NCBI GenBank assembly: GCA_963783335.1
Contig: CAWAND010000001.1
Span: 1-64,000 of the forward strand
Reading direction: 5' to 3'
Length of the DNA stretch: 64,000 nt
From: CAWAND01 sp963783335
Lineage (GTDB): Bacteria; Chloroflexota; Anaerolineae; Anaerolineales; E44-bin32
Below the pieces are notes generated by a model. It had not been told where the DNA came from. It searched no databases and was given only the letters and a program-made list of their open reading frames with translations. The translations under genes and the position numbers were made by a program. Positions 1-9,510 of this stretch are shown here, piece after piece (position 1 is the first letter of the stretch; the number at the start of each line of letters is the position of its first letter).

Positions 1-222
1 CGGATCCGCCCAAACAGCGAGTTGGGCAGGGCGGTCATGTTGACCGGCGGGTAATCCCACGACTTTGATGGGGCGCCAAGCCAATTGGGCCAGGTCGGGC
101 AAAAAACCGATGGTGCCAGCGAATTGCATCAGGTGACCTTCTTCACCCCACCATGGGTGAACTTGCACTTGAGCGCAACTGTCCGGCGGGCTATACTTCA
201 AACGGCCGAGAATGGTTGGGTC

Positions 223-2989
223 GTGCCTTCACAAGACCTTCTAAGCACCAAGTTCTCTGTTCCCCCTGTTCGTGCTGAACGTGTTCATCGTCCTCGGTTG
301 GCCGAGCGACTGAATGAAGCCTTCGACCGGGCGCTGATGCTCGTCTCTGCCCCAGCTGGGTTCGGAAAGACCACATTGATCAGCGAGTGGGTGAGTGACC
401 TGCGTTCGAATGGGCGGGTGGGGGAGGCGATCTACGACAGGATCGGCTGGCTCTCACTGGATGAGGGCGACGCGGTGCCGGGTCGGTTCTTGGCATACCT
501 TGTGGCCGCTCTCGCTCAAGCTGGCGCGTTGGAGACTGCGGCTGAGGAGGAGGCTTTGGCCATGCTCCACTCTTCTCAGCCCTTCCCGACAGAGTCACTC
601 CTCGTCTTCCTGATCAACAAACTGGCCGGCATGCCAGGTCGGACAGTTCTCATTTTGGACGACTACCATCTGGTTGGTGATTCGCCTGCCGTCGACGTTC
701 TCACCTTCCTGATAGACAATCTTCCCCCCCAAGTTCACGTGGTCATCGCAACCCGAGTAGACCCTCAACTGTCTCTCCCCCGCCTGCGAGCGAAGAATCA
801 ACTGACAGAAATTCGCGCTGCAGATCTTCGTTTCACGCCGGCCGAAGCCACCGCCTTCCTCAACCAGGTCATGGGTTTGGGACTTTCGGAAGAAGCTGTC
901 CTGGCTTTGGACAATCGCACAGAGGGTTGGATTGCTGGCCTGCAGTTGGCAGCTCTGTCTTTGAGGGGGCGGCGGAATACCAGCGAGCTCATCCATGAAT
1001 TTACCGGGAGTCATCGTTTCGTCCTCGACTACCTGATCGAAGAGGTGCTGAACCAGCAGCAAGACGAAGTAAGATCGTTTCTATTCAACACGGCCATTCT
1101 CGACCGGATGAACGCGTCACTCTGCAACGCGGTCACCGGCCGAGACAACGGACAGGTGACACTGGACATGCTGGACCAGGCCAACATGTTCGTTGTCCCG
1201 CTTGATGAGGAACGGCAGTGGTATCGCTATCACCGCTTGTTCAGAGACCTGTTGCTTCAGCGGACGCATCAAGCTCATCCCGATCAATTCTCGATCTTGA
1301 ACCTTAAGGCCAGTCAATGGTATGAGGCCAACGGTTTTACGGAGCAGGCGGTCAAGCATGCTATCAAAGCCGAGGATTTCGACCGAGCCGCCAATCTGGC
1401 CGAGATGACTTGGCGAGAAATGCACATGAGCTACAAGGGCGTCACATGGCTCCGTTGGGTGCAAGCCATCCCGGAGGACGTCGTTCGGGCGAGACCCAGG
1501 TTGAGTACAGGCATCGCCTGGTCGTTGATTGACTCTGGCGACCTCGAAGGGGCCGAACTCCACCTGAAAGACGCTGAACGCGGGTTGGTTTCAGAGGACG
1601 ATGGATTGGCGGGGCCTTACGGCCAGAAGGATCAACCAGGGCGCTTGGCCGAGGAGGAACTTCGATCGCTGTTGGGATCGATCGCCAATGCGCGCGCCTA
1701 TCTTGCTCAGGCATTGGGTGATCTCTCTTCCACGGTAGAAAACGCGGCCAAGGCCCGCGAACTGCTCCCTGAAAATGATTACTTCGAGCGCGGGCTCTCG
1801 GCGATCCTCCCGGGGTTTGCCTATTGGTCGGATGGTGATTTGGAGGCCGCCTATCGGTCGATATCGCATGCCATCTCCCATATGCGGAGACTTGGAAAGA
1901 CACGTTTCATTATCAGCTTCTCCTCGTACTTGGCAGAAATCTTGGTCACACAAGGTCAACTCAGTGATGCGAAAGAGGTCTACCACCGGCTGCTTGACCT
2001 GGCAGAGTCGCAGGGGAAACCCGACTTGCCAGAAACGGCTGTTGTGCATTTCGGGCTGAGTGAACTCCACCAAGAGCAGGGCGATCTGGAACGGGCTCGG
2101 TGGCATCTTCGAAAAGGTGAGGAAATGGGAGAATTGCCGGCATTTCCACCTTGGTTTCGTCACTGGATACAGGCCCGGATTCGGGTGCTGAGGTCGGCAG
2201 GAAGATTGGGTGAAATCGTGCAGACCTTGGAGAAGTCACAAGACCTCTACTACCGTCATCCTATTCCTGATGTGCGCCCCCTGTCAGCCCTCATCGCACG
2301 GAGCCAATTGGCCGCAGGCAGCCTAGACGCCGCGCTGCGTTGGGTGCGTCTGCAGGGTCTGGCACCCGATGATGATCTCAGCTACCTGCATGAGTTCGAG
2401 CACCAGACTTTGGCCAAGATCCTTGTCGCTCAGTATCGTCGAGAGCATGAGGATGGATTGATTGAAAGTGCCATCGATCTCCTCGAGCGTCTTTTGAAAG
2501 AAGCCGAACTTGGCAAAAGAAAAGGCAGTGCGATTGAAATCTTGGTCCTACAGGCGCTTGCCCATGATGCGAAGGGGGACCGCGCTCAGGCCCTCTTGTC
2601 TCTAGAGCGAGCGCTTGCCCTGGCCGAACCCGAAGGATACGTCCATACGTTTGTCGTTGAAGGCGTGCCGATGTCTGCCTTGCTGGAGGCCCTCGATGGC
2701 AATCGGCCCGAGTTGGATGCCTACGTTCAAGAGCTGCTGAATGCCTTTTCCGAAGGGGAATCTCGCCCTCCCCGGTCAAGATGGACTGATCGAGCCGTTG
2801 AGCGGACGAGAGCTCGAGGTCCTCCAGCAGCTTGCCTCCGGCTGCACCAATCGGGATATTGCTGAAAGCTTGTTCCTCTCGGTCAACACCGTCAAGGCGC
2901 ATACTCGAAATATCTATGGCAAGCTGGGAGTCAAAAACCGGACCCAGGCGGTGGCCCGCGCCCGGGCCCTGAGCCTGCTCGAGACCTGA
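223..2989 (+). CDS. LAL-type (MalT-like) LuxR family transcriptional regulator, frameshifted near the C-terminus
   Basis: Large ATP-dependent LuxR regulator. The N-terminus (STKFSVPPVRAERVHRPRL) is the classic entry to the MalT-like STAND ATPase. The Walker A is APAGFGKTTL and the Walker B is TVLILDDYH. A helical, TPR-like middle follows. The LuxR HTH at 2811-2980 (LSGRELEVLQQLASG, then NTVKAHTRNIYGKL) lies in the +1 frame relative to the ATPase, so one extra base around 2757-2800 splits the gene. I start at the GTG at 223, just before the conserved segment; the reading frame is open upstream to a TTG at 85. The family senses small ligands and activates neighbouring genes, but its targets here are unknown. 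Family assignment is secure; the ligand is not known. Confidence 0.9.
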
Positions 2990-3280
2990 TCCTCACCCTT
3001 CTCACCACATCAAGAGGCGGAAGAGTTCCGCCTACGAGATCAGCGGACCGTCCTGCTTCTAAGTCATAACTCGCCACTCCCTGCTAGCGAGGATTCGACT
3101 CCGGCGGATTGCTCATTTGGGGTATGACAATCCAGTGCAAGTGCGTCAGTTCTCGAGATGGAGCGCCCCGAAAACGATCCGTCTTTGAACTTCCTTGTGG
3201 GGTGAGGCGCTCGCCCACAAGGCACTCGGAGGGGGGCGGAAGGTCATGAGCGACCAAGCGGCGGTCTTTGCGAAAGGGGT

Positions 3281-3643
3281 GTCGTCAAGACAGGGCAGGT
3301 CTCACAGGGCAAGATTGTTGGCATTTGGGCGGCCGCCGCGCTGCCTACGGCCTTTGTCGGCTGGATCATCCACCCTCTCGTTTCGCCCTGCTACGGGACA
3401 GAGCCCCTGGGATCGGCGGTTGCGAGAGTCGTGCTGCTCGCGCTGGGGTTGATGTGGGAGTTCGTGCTGGTCCTCATCGTTGTCCGCCAAGATGAGCGCA
3501 GCCTCGGTTGGGAGACCCTGAAACGACGACTCCGATTGCAGGCGCCTACTGATCCAGCGACGGGGGAGAGGCGAGGGCGATTGTGGCTCTGGCTTGTTCC
3601 GGCGCTGCGGGGGGTCGTGGTGTCGGAGGTGATCTTCGGCTGA
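3281..3643 (+). pseudogene. Truncated N-terminal part of a CPBP-type (CAAX protease-like) membrane protein
   Basis: The frame from about 3281 reads KIVGIWAAAALPTAFVGWII, then VARVVLLALGLMWEFVLVLIVV, followed by a basic loop and RLWLWLVPALRGVV. This resembles the first two transmembrane helices and loop that precede the CPBP metalloprotease domain in Chloroflexi proteins. The frame stops at 3641-3643, before any of the EExxR/HxxxH catalytic motifs, and no continuation appears in the other frames downstream. There is no good start codon: the only ATG-like start in frame is inside the second helix. I infer a decayed or truncated gene. A full-length gene interrupted by assembly error is less likely, because the catalytic half is absent. 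Confidence 0.45.
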
Positions 3644-4103
3644 TCGCCAAGGGCGGACGATGTCTCATCCATCTCGACGCGGTTCCCACATCCTTCTCAT
3701 CAGCCGATTAACCCCTTTGAATAGCACCTTCGGGGTATGACATGGCATCCACAGCGTTCTATGCTGAACGATAGAAGTCGGGGGGATCCGGTTCTAACCA
3801 TCCAGAGCGAACACATGAAAATCGCCTCCGCCCTCGCGCCGATCACAAAAGGAGTGACCAAGGCCCCAGCACTGGCCGATCTTGTCCTTGGGATCATTGA
3901 GGACATTGACTGGCGTGACCCACATCGCGCTGTGAAGCCAGTGTGGATCGGTGCGCGTGCAGCAGATGATCACCTGCGAATGACCACGAACCCCAATGGC
4001 CCGCCAGGGGCTCGGGCGGAGGTTTGGATTGACCGAAAGCGCGCATGTCTGACTCCATCGGAAACGACAACCGCCCATGCCCAGGTCATCAGAGGGATGC
4101 GAC
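3644..4103 (+). other. Intergenic stretch with one conserved promoter box
   Basis: No coding frame here resembles a known family. The notable content is the conserved box with -35/-10-like hexamers at 3706-3765 (listed separately). An open frame at 3737-4117 shows no domain and overlaps the start of the next gene. The long distance from the promoter to the next credible start (about 330 nt) could mean an untranslated leader or an unrecognised small gene. Confidence 0.4.
3706..3765 (+). promoter_or_regulatory. Conserved box plus promoter, copy A
   Basis: GATTAACCCC at 3706 is followed by AATAGCACCTTCGGGG, then TATGAC (3736-3741) and, 18 nt later, TATGCT (3760-3765). The same arrangement occurs at 6829 and 16252. 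TATGAC and TATGCT fit a -35/-10 pair, and the conserved block directly upstream would be an activator or operator site. A shorter relative, GGGGTATGACA without the TTAACCC half, lies at 3119-3129. Confidence 0.5.
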
Positions 4104-4370
4104 ATGACCCCGGCTGAAGACAAGCTCACCCTGGACAAGCCGGCGCTCTATCAGATTAAGGTGCCCGGCGAACTGGATAGCGAGTGGGCCGACAAAGTCG
4201 AGGGCATGGCACTCAAGGTCGATATGGATGAGGATGGCCAATCGTTTACGACCTTGACTGGAACGTTTGACCAGGCTGGCCTGCATGGGTTGCTGCGATG
4301 GCTCTACGCCCTGGGTCTGCCTCTGGTTTCCGTCGTTTGCCTTGAGTGTGGCGTTAGGAACGGAAGCTGA
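4104..4370 (+). CDS. Conserved hypothetical small protein (about 88 aa)
   Basis: The frame reads LTLDKPALYQIKVPGELD, a central acidic segment (KVDMDEDGQSFTTLTG), then DQAGLHGLLRWLYALGLPLVSV. This pattern (PALYQIKVPG...TTLTG..DQAALHGLL..L..LGLPLLSV) belongs to a small cytosolic family of unknown function that I recognise from Actinobacteria and Chloroflexi. It often lies beside membrane transporters or regulators. The ATG at 4104 is chosen because the conserved part starts a few residues after it. There is no signal peptide or membrane segment. The last residues (CLECGVRNGS) depart from the usual ending, so the C-terminus may be altered by an indel. Confidence 0.7.
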   Translation: MTPAEDKLTLDKPALYQIKVPGELDSEWADKVEGMALKVDMDEDGQSFTTLTGTFDQAGLHGLLRWLYALGLPLVSVVCLECGVRNGS

Positions 4371-4525
4371 CCCACGATGAATGGCAAGGGTCCCCGGAGA
4401 TGATCTTGCCCGACGGGGCGGCTCTTACCGCTCTCACGAAGGCAAACTCATGGGGGCAAGCTCAATGTTCTTGTCCTTGGATGTTCTTGTGTTGAACAAT
4501 CGCAAGAGTTCAGGCAGCGGGGTGG

Positions 4526-5387
4526 GTGGCCGTTGGGCTTTCGACGCTCCTCACGTGCTTCTGGGCTGTTTGGGGCATTATCGAGAACTTCCACGAAGGC
4601 TGGTTCCACGAACTCTCTGGTCTCCAACCTGAGCTTGATGTTGATCCAGTACCTCAGCCCGATGCTGCTGTTTCTCAGCTTGGCCCTGATCTCCATCTTC
4701 TATCCGAGACTGGGCAGCCTGCTCCATCTCCTGTTGGCATTGGCGGTGGCCTTCTTCTTTCGAGCGCTTACAAACACGGTCGCTCTGCTGCTTGTCCTGC
4801 CGCTGGTTGGCCTCGGCGTGCTGTACTGGTTTGGCCGTCCTCAGCCTCGAAAGATGGCGCTCTGGTTGGCGGTCGGGCTCCCGGTCTTGGCCCTTGCCAT
4901 TTTTGGTTTCGAACCGGCGCTGCGGGTGTCGCAGCGCATGGACGACGGCATCCTCTTGGCTCGGAAGGTGTCCGGAAACGGGGTGGCACTGGTATGGGCC
5001 CCGGATGGGCCGGGCTGGCCGAAGGTGGGGGTGGATTGGTTCGAAGCGCGCCGAACGTGCCAGTATCTCGGTCAAGATGGCATGAGCCTCGAATCCGCAC
5101 CGCATCAGATCTGGCGCTTGCCAACCGTCGACGAGGCCGTGCGCTCCATGACGCGCCATGGGGAGAACAGCGTAGGGATATGGGATGCTCTACTGGCCAA
5201 AGCCACCTACGCGACGACCCCGGACAAAGAATCGCCGCTCTGGAATGTCCATTCACAAGTGATTTATTGGTGGACGGCAACAGTGGTGGATGAGGGACAT
5301 GCCTACATGATCGCCTACGACGGAAACGTTTGGTCGCGTCCGAAGGATTTTGGTCCGGACGATCTGGGCTTCCGGTGCGTGAGGTAG
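4526..5387 (+). CDS. Membrane protein with C-terminal Lcl/DUF1566-like domain, frameshifted near the N-terminus
   Basis: The first frame from the GTG at 4526 gives a transmembrane helix (VGLSTLLTCFWAVWGIIENFHEGWFHE). The protein then continues in another frame from about 4615 with three more helices (LIQYLSPMLLFLSLALISIFY, LLLALAVAFFFRAL, and the following LLLVLPLVGLGVLYWF). A soluble C-terminal half follows with WFEARRTCQYL, WRLPTVDEAV, YWWTATV and GFRCVR. That order is typical of the Lcl C-terminal (DUF1566-like) fold, which is related to C-type lectin/FGE folds. The soluble domain probably faces the cell exterior. Its function is unknown. One indel near 4600-4620 explains the frame change. 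Confidence 0.7.
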
Positions 5388-5457
5388 CCGCACGCCGGGG
5401 ATGCTCCAGAGGCCCGCTTGGCCAGGTCGTCTGCCGCCTTCTCGATTGGAGGACACC

Positions 5458-5574
5458 ATGGACGCTCTGCAAGCCATCACCGCCTTCTCTCAAATCCTTG
5501 GTGGGATCGGGTTGTTCTTCACCGGCCTGGGGATGCTTTGGCTCGTGACGGTCTATAGAGAGAAGCAGCCGTAG
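5458..5574 (+). CDS. Very small membrane protein (38 aa)
   Basis: ATG at 5458 is preceded by a strong Shine-Dalgarno (GGAGGA, 5449-5454). It opens a 38-codon frame with a single hydrophobic helix (ILGGIGLFFTGLGMLWLVTVY) and a basic tail (REKQP) before TAG. Good RBS spacing and a clean amphipathic start (MDALQAITAFSQ) argue for a real gene. It follows the Lcl-domain membrane protein by 70 nt and may be co-transcribed with it. No family is recognised. Confidence 0.55.
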   Translation: MDALQAITAFSQILGGIGLFFTGLGMLWLVTVYREKQP

Positions 5575-5827
5575 CCGTCCCAACCCCGAATGGCGATTTC
5601 CGAGCGAGATGCGGGATCGAAGGGGCTTGCTGTGCGAGTCACCGGACGGGAATGCGGGATGACCGGCGATTTGGCATGAGCATGTTTGTGACCAGCTGCG
5701 ATCGTCAGTCGCTGCGAGCGGCTGGTCGTGGCGACCTCATGTCATGGTCGATCACTTCCACACAACGCGACCTGCTCTGGCCGTTGTCTGGCTTTGTTAC
5801 GACTTGCGGAGAACGGAGAATCTCTCA

Positions 5828-6763
5828 GTGAAAGCGGTTGTGTTTGAACGATATGGTCCCCCGGATGTGCTCGAGGCCAAAGAGGTGCAGACTCCTGTTC
5901 CCGGCGATCGTGAGATCCGGGTCAGGGTTCATGCGACGACGGTGTCTGCCGGAGACAAGCGCATGCGTAAGGCGGACCCGTTCGTGGCGAGGATCTACAA
6001 CGGGCTGCTTCGGCCGAAGAGGGTCATGGTTCTGGGGTTTGAGTTCGCCGGCTCGGTGGACAAAGTTGGGGGGAAGGTTGCGCGCTTCATGCCGGGCGAT
6101 GCGGTCTTCGGCTGCACTGGATTCGGGTTCGGCGCCTATGCCGAGTACAAATGCCTGCCCGGAGATGGCCTGGTGGCCCTCAAGCCGGCCAACATGACAT
6201 ACGAAGAAGCTGCTGCCGTTCCCCTGGGAGGTTTGGCGGCCTTGAATTTCCTTCGGAAAGGCAGAATCCAAGACGGGCAGAAGATCCTCATCTTCGGTGC
6301 GTCGGGAAGCGTTGGCACTTTCGCGGTTCAACTGGCAAGTCACTTTGGGGCGGAGGTCACCGGAGTTTGCAGCACACGCAATCTCGACCTCGTGATGTCC
6401 TTGGGTGCGGAAAGGACGATCGACTACACCAAGGAGGACTTCAGCCAGCAGGGGGAAGTCTACGATCTCATCTTTGATGCGGCCGGTCCTTTGATCCATG
6501 GGCTGCCCAGCTCCGTTTTCAAGAAGGCGCTCGACCCCGATGGCGCCTTGGTTCATGTGGAGATGGATAGGAAAGACAGGGTCGAGGATTTGGAGGCTCT
6601 CAGGGACTTGATCGAGGCCGGGAAGGTCAAGACGGTCATCGATAGGTGCTTCCGCCTGGATCAGGCTGCCGAGGCGCACAGATACTCCGAATCGGGGCAC
6701 AAAGCGGGAAACATCGTGCTCACCGTGATGCAAGCCTCGACGCCGATTGACGGCCAAGACTGA
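5828..6763 (+). CDS. Zinc-independent MDR-family NAD(P)-dependent oxidoreductase (quinone oxidoreductase-like), copy 1
   Basis: Medium-chain dehydrogenase/reductase of about 311 aa. It starts MKAVVFERYGPPDVLEAKEV and carries the GroES-like domain (GFEFAGSVDKVG, PGDAVFGCTGFGFGAYAEY). The nucleotide-binding motif is GASGSVGTFAVQLA, followed by GAEVTGVCSTRNLDLVMSLGA and DYTKEDF. Cysteine ligands for catalytic or structural zinc are absent, as in the quinone oxidoreductase/YhdH-like group. GTG at 5828 is chosen because it begins the conserved N-terminus and follows a GGAGA-rich RBS; the frame is open upstream but that part is not conserved. A close paralogue lies at 6941. The substrate is unknown; a quinone or enone reductase role is a family-level guess. 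Confidence 0.88.
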   Translation: MKAVVFERYGPPDVLEAKEVQTPVPGDREIRVRVHATTVSAGDKRMRKADPFVARIYNGLLRPKRVMVLGFEFAGSVDKVGGKVARFMPGDAVFGCTGFGFGAYAEYKCLPGDGLVALKPANMTYEEAAAVPLGGLAALNFLRKGRIQDGQKILIFGASGSVGTFAVQLASHFGAEVTGVCSTRNLDLVMSLGAERTIDYTKEDFSQQGEVYDLIFDAAGPLIHGLPSSVFKKALDPDGALVHVEMDRKDRVEDLEALRDLIEAGKVKTVIDRCFRLDQAAEAHRYSESGHKAGNIVLTVMQASTPIDGQD

Positions 6764-6828
6764 GTGGTCGCCCCATCATGTTCGAGGTCCGCAATGTCTG
6801 CCAGCCATGCGCGATCGCGTGATTCTGT

Positions 6829-6887
6829 GATTAACCCGTCAAATAGCCCCTTCGGGGTATGACGCGGCCCCCTGGCCATGCTACGTT
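6829..6887 (+). promoter_or_regulatory. Conserved box plus promoter, copy B
   Basis: GATTAACCC at 6829, AATAGCCCCTTCGGGG, TATGAC at 6858-6863, then an 18-nt spacer and TACGTT at 6882-6887. The predicted start near 6894 leaves a short leader before the oxidoreductase ATG at 6941. This is the clearest gene assignment for this box (see the copies at 3706 and 16252). Confidence 0.55.
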
Positions 6888-6940
6888 GCTGTCATTGGAA
6901 CGGCGAATGCGCGGATCTCTGACCCGGGGAGAAGACACCC

Positions 6941-8014
6941 ATGCGGGCAATTGTCCATGAACAATACGGTCCCCCTGATGTCCTCAGGTTGAAAGAGGTT
7001 GAACGGCCAGTTCCAGGCGCTGACGAGGTCGTTGTTGAAGTACATGCGGCTTCGGTGACCTACGGCAATCTGGCTCTGGTGAAGGGAGACCCCTTCATCG
7101 TACGCTTGATGGTTGGGGGGTTGCGCGAGCCGGTGCACAGGATCCAGGGCAGCGACCTGGCCGGCCGGGTGGTGGCCATTGGTGATGACGTCAGGCAATT
7201 CCGGCCAGGGGATGACGTCTATGGAGACCTTTCCGAATGCGGCTTCGGAGCCTATGCGGAATACGCCGCCGCACCAGAAGAAACCTTTGCCCTGAAGCCA
7301 GCCAACCTGACCTTCGAAGAAGCAGCCGCCGTGCCGCAAGCGGGGCTGGTCGCCCTGCAGGGTCTTCGGGATTGCGGGCGGATCCAACAAGGGCAGCAAG
7401 TCTTGATCGTCGGCGCCTCGGGGGGCAACGGTTCCTTTGCCGTGCAAATCGCCAAATCCTATGGCGCCGAGGTCACCGGCGTGTGCAGCACAAGCAACAT
7501 TGAAATGGTCCAGGCGCTGGGTGCGGACCGCGTGATCGACTACACACGCGAGGACTTCGCCAGCAACGGCAGGCACTACGATCTGATCTTCGCCACGGGA
7601 GGCTACCGGCCGATATTCGACTATCGGCGTGCCTTGAAATCAGGGGGCACATATGTGATGGCCGGGGGTGCCATCAAGCAGGTTTTCGAGGCCATGCTGT
7701 TAGGGCCGCTTCTGTCGATGGTGGGAGGCAAGAGACTGGTCAGTCTGGCTCAAAAGCCCAGCCAGAAGGACCTGGAAGTCATGCGGGAGATGATCGAATC
7801 TGGGAAGGTCAAACCCGTGATCGACAGGTGCTATGCGTTGGAAGATACGCCCCACGCGCTTGCGCACTACGGACAAGGTCACGTCCGAGGCAAAGTCGTC
7901 ATATCTGTCGATCATGCGGGCGCGGAACCGCAGCTCATGGGACAAGTGAGGAAGCGCAGAGCGGACGGGATGCCTGCGCTTGCAGGCCGAGGGCAGTTCA
8001 GGTCGGAGCGGTGA
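6941..8014 (+). CDS. MDR-family NAD(P)-dependent oxidoreductase, copy 2
   Basis: Paralogue of the preceding gene, 357 aa. It begins MRAIVHEQYGPPDVLRLKEV and keeps the same landmarks: GSDLAGRVVAIGDDVRQFRPGDDVYG, FGAYAEYAAAPEE, Rossmann motif GASGGNGSFAVQIA, then TGVCSTSNIEMVQALGADRVIDYTREDF. It is longer than copy 1 because of an insertion around IFDYRRALKSGGTYVMAGG and a basic C-terminal tail. It lacks zinc-binding cysteines. The ATG at 6941 sits after a GGGGAGAAG RBS. The conserved promoter box copy B is directly upstream, so it may be the founding gene of that transcription unit. The substrate is not predictable from sequence. Confidence 0.9.
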   Translation: MRAIVHEQYGPPDVLRLKEVERPVPGADEVVVEVHAASVTYGNLALVKGDPFIVRLMVGGLREPVHRIQGSDLAGRVVAIGDDVRQFRPGDDVYGDLSECGFGAYAEYAAAPEETFALKPANLTFEEAAAVPQAGLVALQGLRDCGRIQQGQQVLIVGASGGNGSFAVQIAKSYGAEVTGVCSTSNIEMVQALGADRVIDYTREDFASNGRHYDLIFATGGYRPIFDYRRALKSGGTYVMAGGAIKQVFEAMLLGPLLSMVGGKRLVSLAQKPSQKDLEVMREMIESGKVKPVIDRCYALEDTPHALAHYGQGHVRGKVVISVDHAGAEPQLMGQVRKRRADGMPALAGRGQFRSER

Positions 8015-8053
8015 AGGCCACATCCCCACGTCCCCGGGGAAGGGGTGAACTTG

Positions 8054-8419
8054 ATGGATGAGATCCAGATCAAACTTTCCGCTTTGTGGATCGCGCTCAT
8101 GCTGACTTATCTGCTGGGCGATGTCCTGCGCATTTTCAGCGGGGATTTCAAGCCTGGCGGCATTGGTGAGATGCAGGTGTCCCAGGCGGCCTATGCGGGG
8201 ATGGCGGCACTTTTCGTTGTCCCGATTGTCATGGTCGTTCTATCCCTGACCCTGAACCAGCCGATCAACCGCTGGGCCAATATTGTCATCCCTGCGATCT
8301 TCTTTCTCATCAATCTCGTGGGGCTGCCCACCTATCCCTCGGCCTACGATAAGTTCCTGATCGTGGTAGGGCTGGCGTTCAATGTGACCACGGTCTGGTA
8401 CGCCTGGAGGTGGGTGTAA
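8054..8419 (+). CDS. DUF6326-like four-helix membrane protein
   Basis: Protein of 121 aa starting MDEIQIKLSALWIALMLTYLLGDVLRIFSGD, a start I recognise from the DUF6326 family. Four predicted helices are visible (LSALWIALMLTYLLGDVL; AAYAGMAALFVVPIVMVVLSL; WANIVIPAIFFLINLVGL; FLIVVGLAFNVTTVWYAW). The ATG at 8054 is preferred over the GTG at 8045 because it leaves proper spacing to AAGGGG. It is the first of several small integral membrane proteins in a row. The function is unknown. Confidence 0.75.
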   Translation: MDEIQIKLSALWIALMLTYLLGDVLRIFSGDFKPGGIGEMQVSQAAYAGMAALFVVPIVMVVLSLTLNQPINRWANIVIPAIFFLINLVGLPTYPSAYDKFLIVVGLAFNVTTVWYAWRWV

Positions 8420-8617
8420 CAGGGGAAGGTGGCATATTTGGCGGCGCCGAGCTTCTGGGCGAAGTTGGTTCCAGCGTGAAAGCATGAACCCTGGCCCGTG
8501 AGGAAGGCGTGACCCAGTTTCGGGTGACTGGCACGCCGTCCACAGGACAAACTTGAATGAGGCGATTGCCGGGGCAGGTTCTCGGAAATCGCCCGATGTG
8601 CGAAGTGAGGGAGTCGA

Positions 8618-9316
8618 ATGGACAACAGTCGAAGAACTGCCACCGCCGTCGGGGCTTTGTTCCTGGCCTCAAATGCCACCTTTCTTCTGGGGGCTTTCTT
8701 ACTGGTTGAACCCATCCTCGGGTCTCCGGACTACTTGACCCTGACTTCGGCAAGTCGGGTTCAAGTTGTCCTGGGATCACTGCTCGAATTCAGCAACGGC
8801 ATCGCCTACCTCGGGATTGCGATACTGATGTTCCCCATCCTGAACACGCGCTTCCGGAGCCTGGCGCTCGGGTATGTGGGATTCCGAATCATCGAGTTCG
8901 TGATGCAGACCCTGAGTGACATCAGCCCACTGGCCCTGGTGACGATCAGCGAAGAATTCGTGGGCTCAGGCGGCGCCGACGCCTCTTCCTACCAGGCCCT
9001 GGGCACGTTGTTGATCAGCCAACGCTATTGGTCGTTCCAGATGGTCACGATTTCCCTTGTCCTGGGTGCATGGGTCTTTTACACCATGCTGTACCGATCG
9101 AAGCTCGTGCCCCGCTTCCTGTCCATCTGGGGCCTGGCGGGCGCTACGTCGGTGTTTCTCATCTTCCTGCTGGACGTTTTCGGCATTCCTCAGGGAGTCC
9201 TGGGGGTGCTCAGTCTGCTCATGCTCACCAACGAACTGTTCTTGGGCATCTGGCTGATCGCCAAAGGGTTCAACGCTTCCGCCTTGGTATCCGGCGTCGT
9301 GCCCGGTGAGGCGTGA
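8618..9316 (+). CDS. DUF4386 family membrane protein, copy 1
   Basis: Integral membrane protein of 232 aa with about seven hydrophobic helices, ordered as in DUF4386. An N-terminal TATAVGALFLASNATFLLGAFLLV is followed by an external loop, GIAYLGIAILMFPIL, GYVGFRIIEFVMQT, and a C-terminal LFLGIWLIAKGF. The ATG at 8618 follows a GAGGGAG RBS. The function of DUF4386 is unknown. It lies close upstream of a second DUF4386 gene, suggesting an old tandem duplication. Confidence 0.8.
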   Translation: MDNSRRTATAVGALFLASNATFLLGAFLLVEPILGSPDYLTLTSASRVQVVLGSLLEFSNGIAYLGIAILMFPILNTRFRSLALGYVGFRIIEFVMQTLSDISPLALVTISEEFVGSGGADASSYQALGTLLISQRYWSFQMVTISLVLGAWVFYTMLYRSKLVPRFLSIWGLAGATSVFLIFLLDVFGIPQGVLGVLSLLMLTNELFLGIWLIAKGFNASALVSGVVPGEA

Positions 9317-9510
9317 AGAGGGTGGGCTCCACCGGATGGATCCACCGACTCCGCAGGGCCGGTGGGCAAGATGACCCGGCTTGCCATGTGATGGCGAGAG
9401 AGTCTGAGCGGCGCGGACGAAACGGCTCATCCTGCCCTACCCTGGTTCAATTCTCCGCCGAGGGTGCGGGCTGACGTGATCGAGTTGAGAATGAAGAGGA
9501 GGAAGCAGAA

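Noticed and set aside
595..1062. Minus-strand frame inside the LAL regulator
   Set aside because: It is the shadow of a strongly conserved plus-strand ATPase domain.
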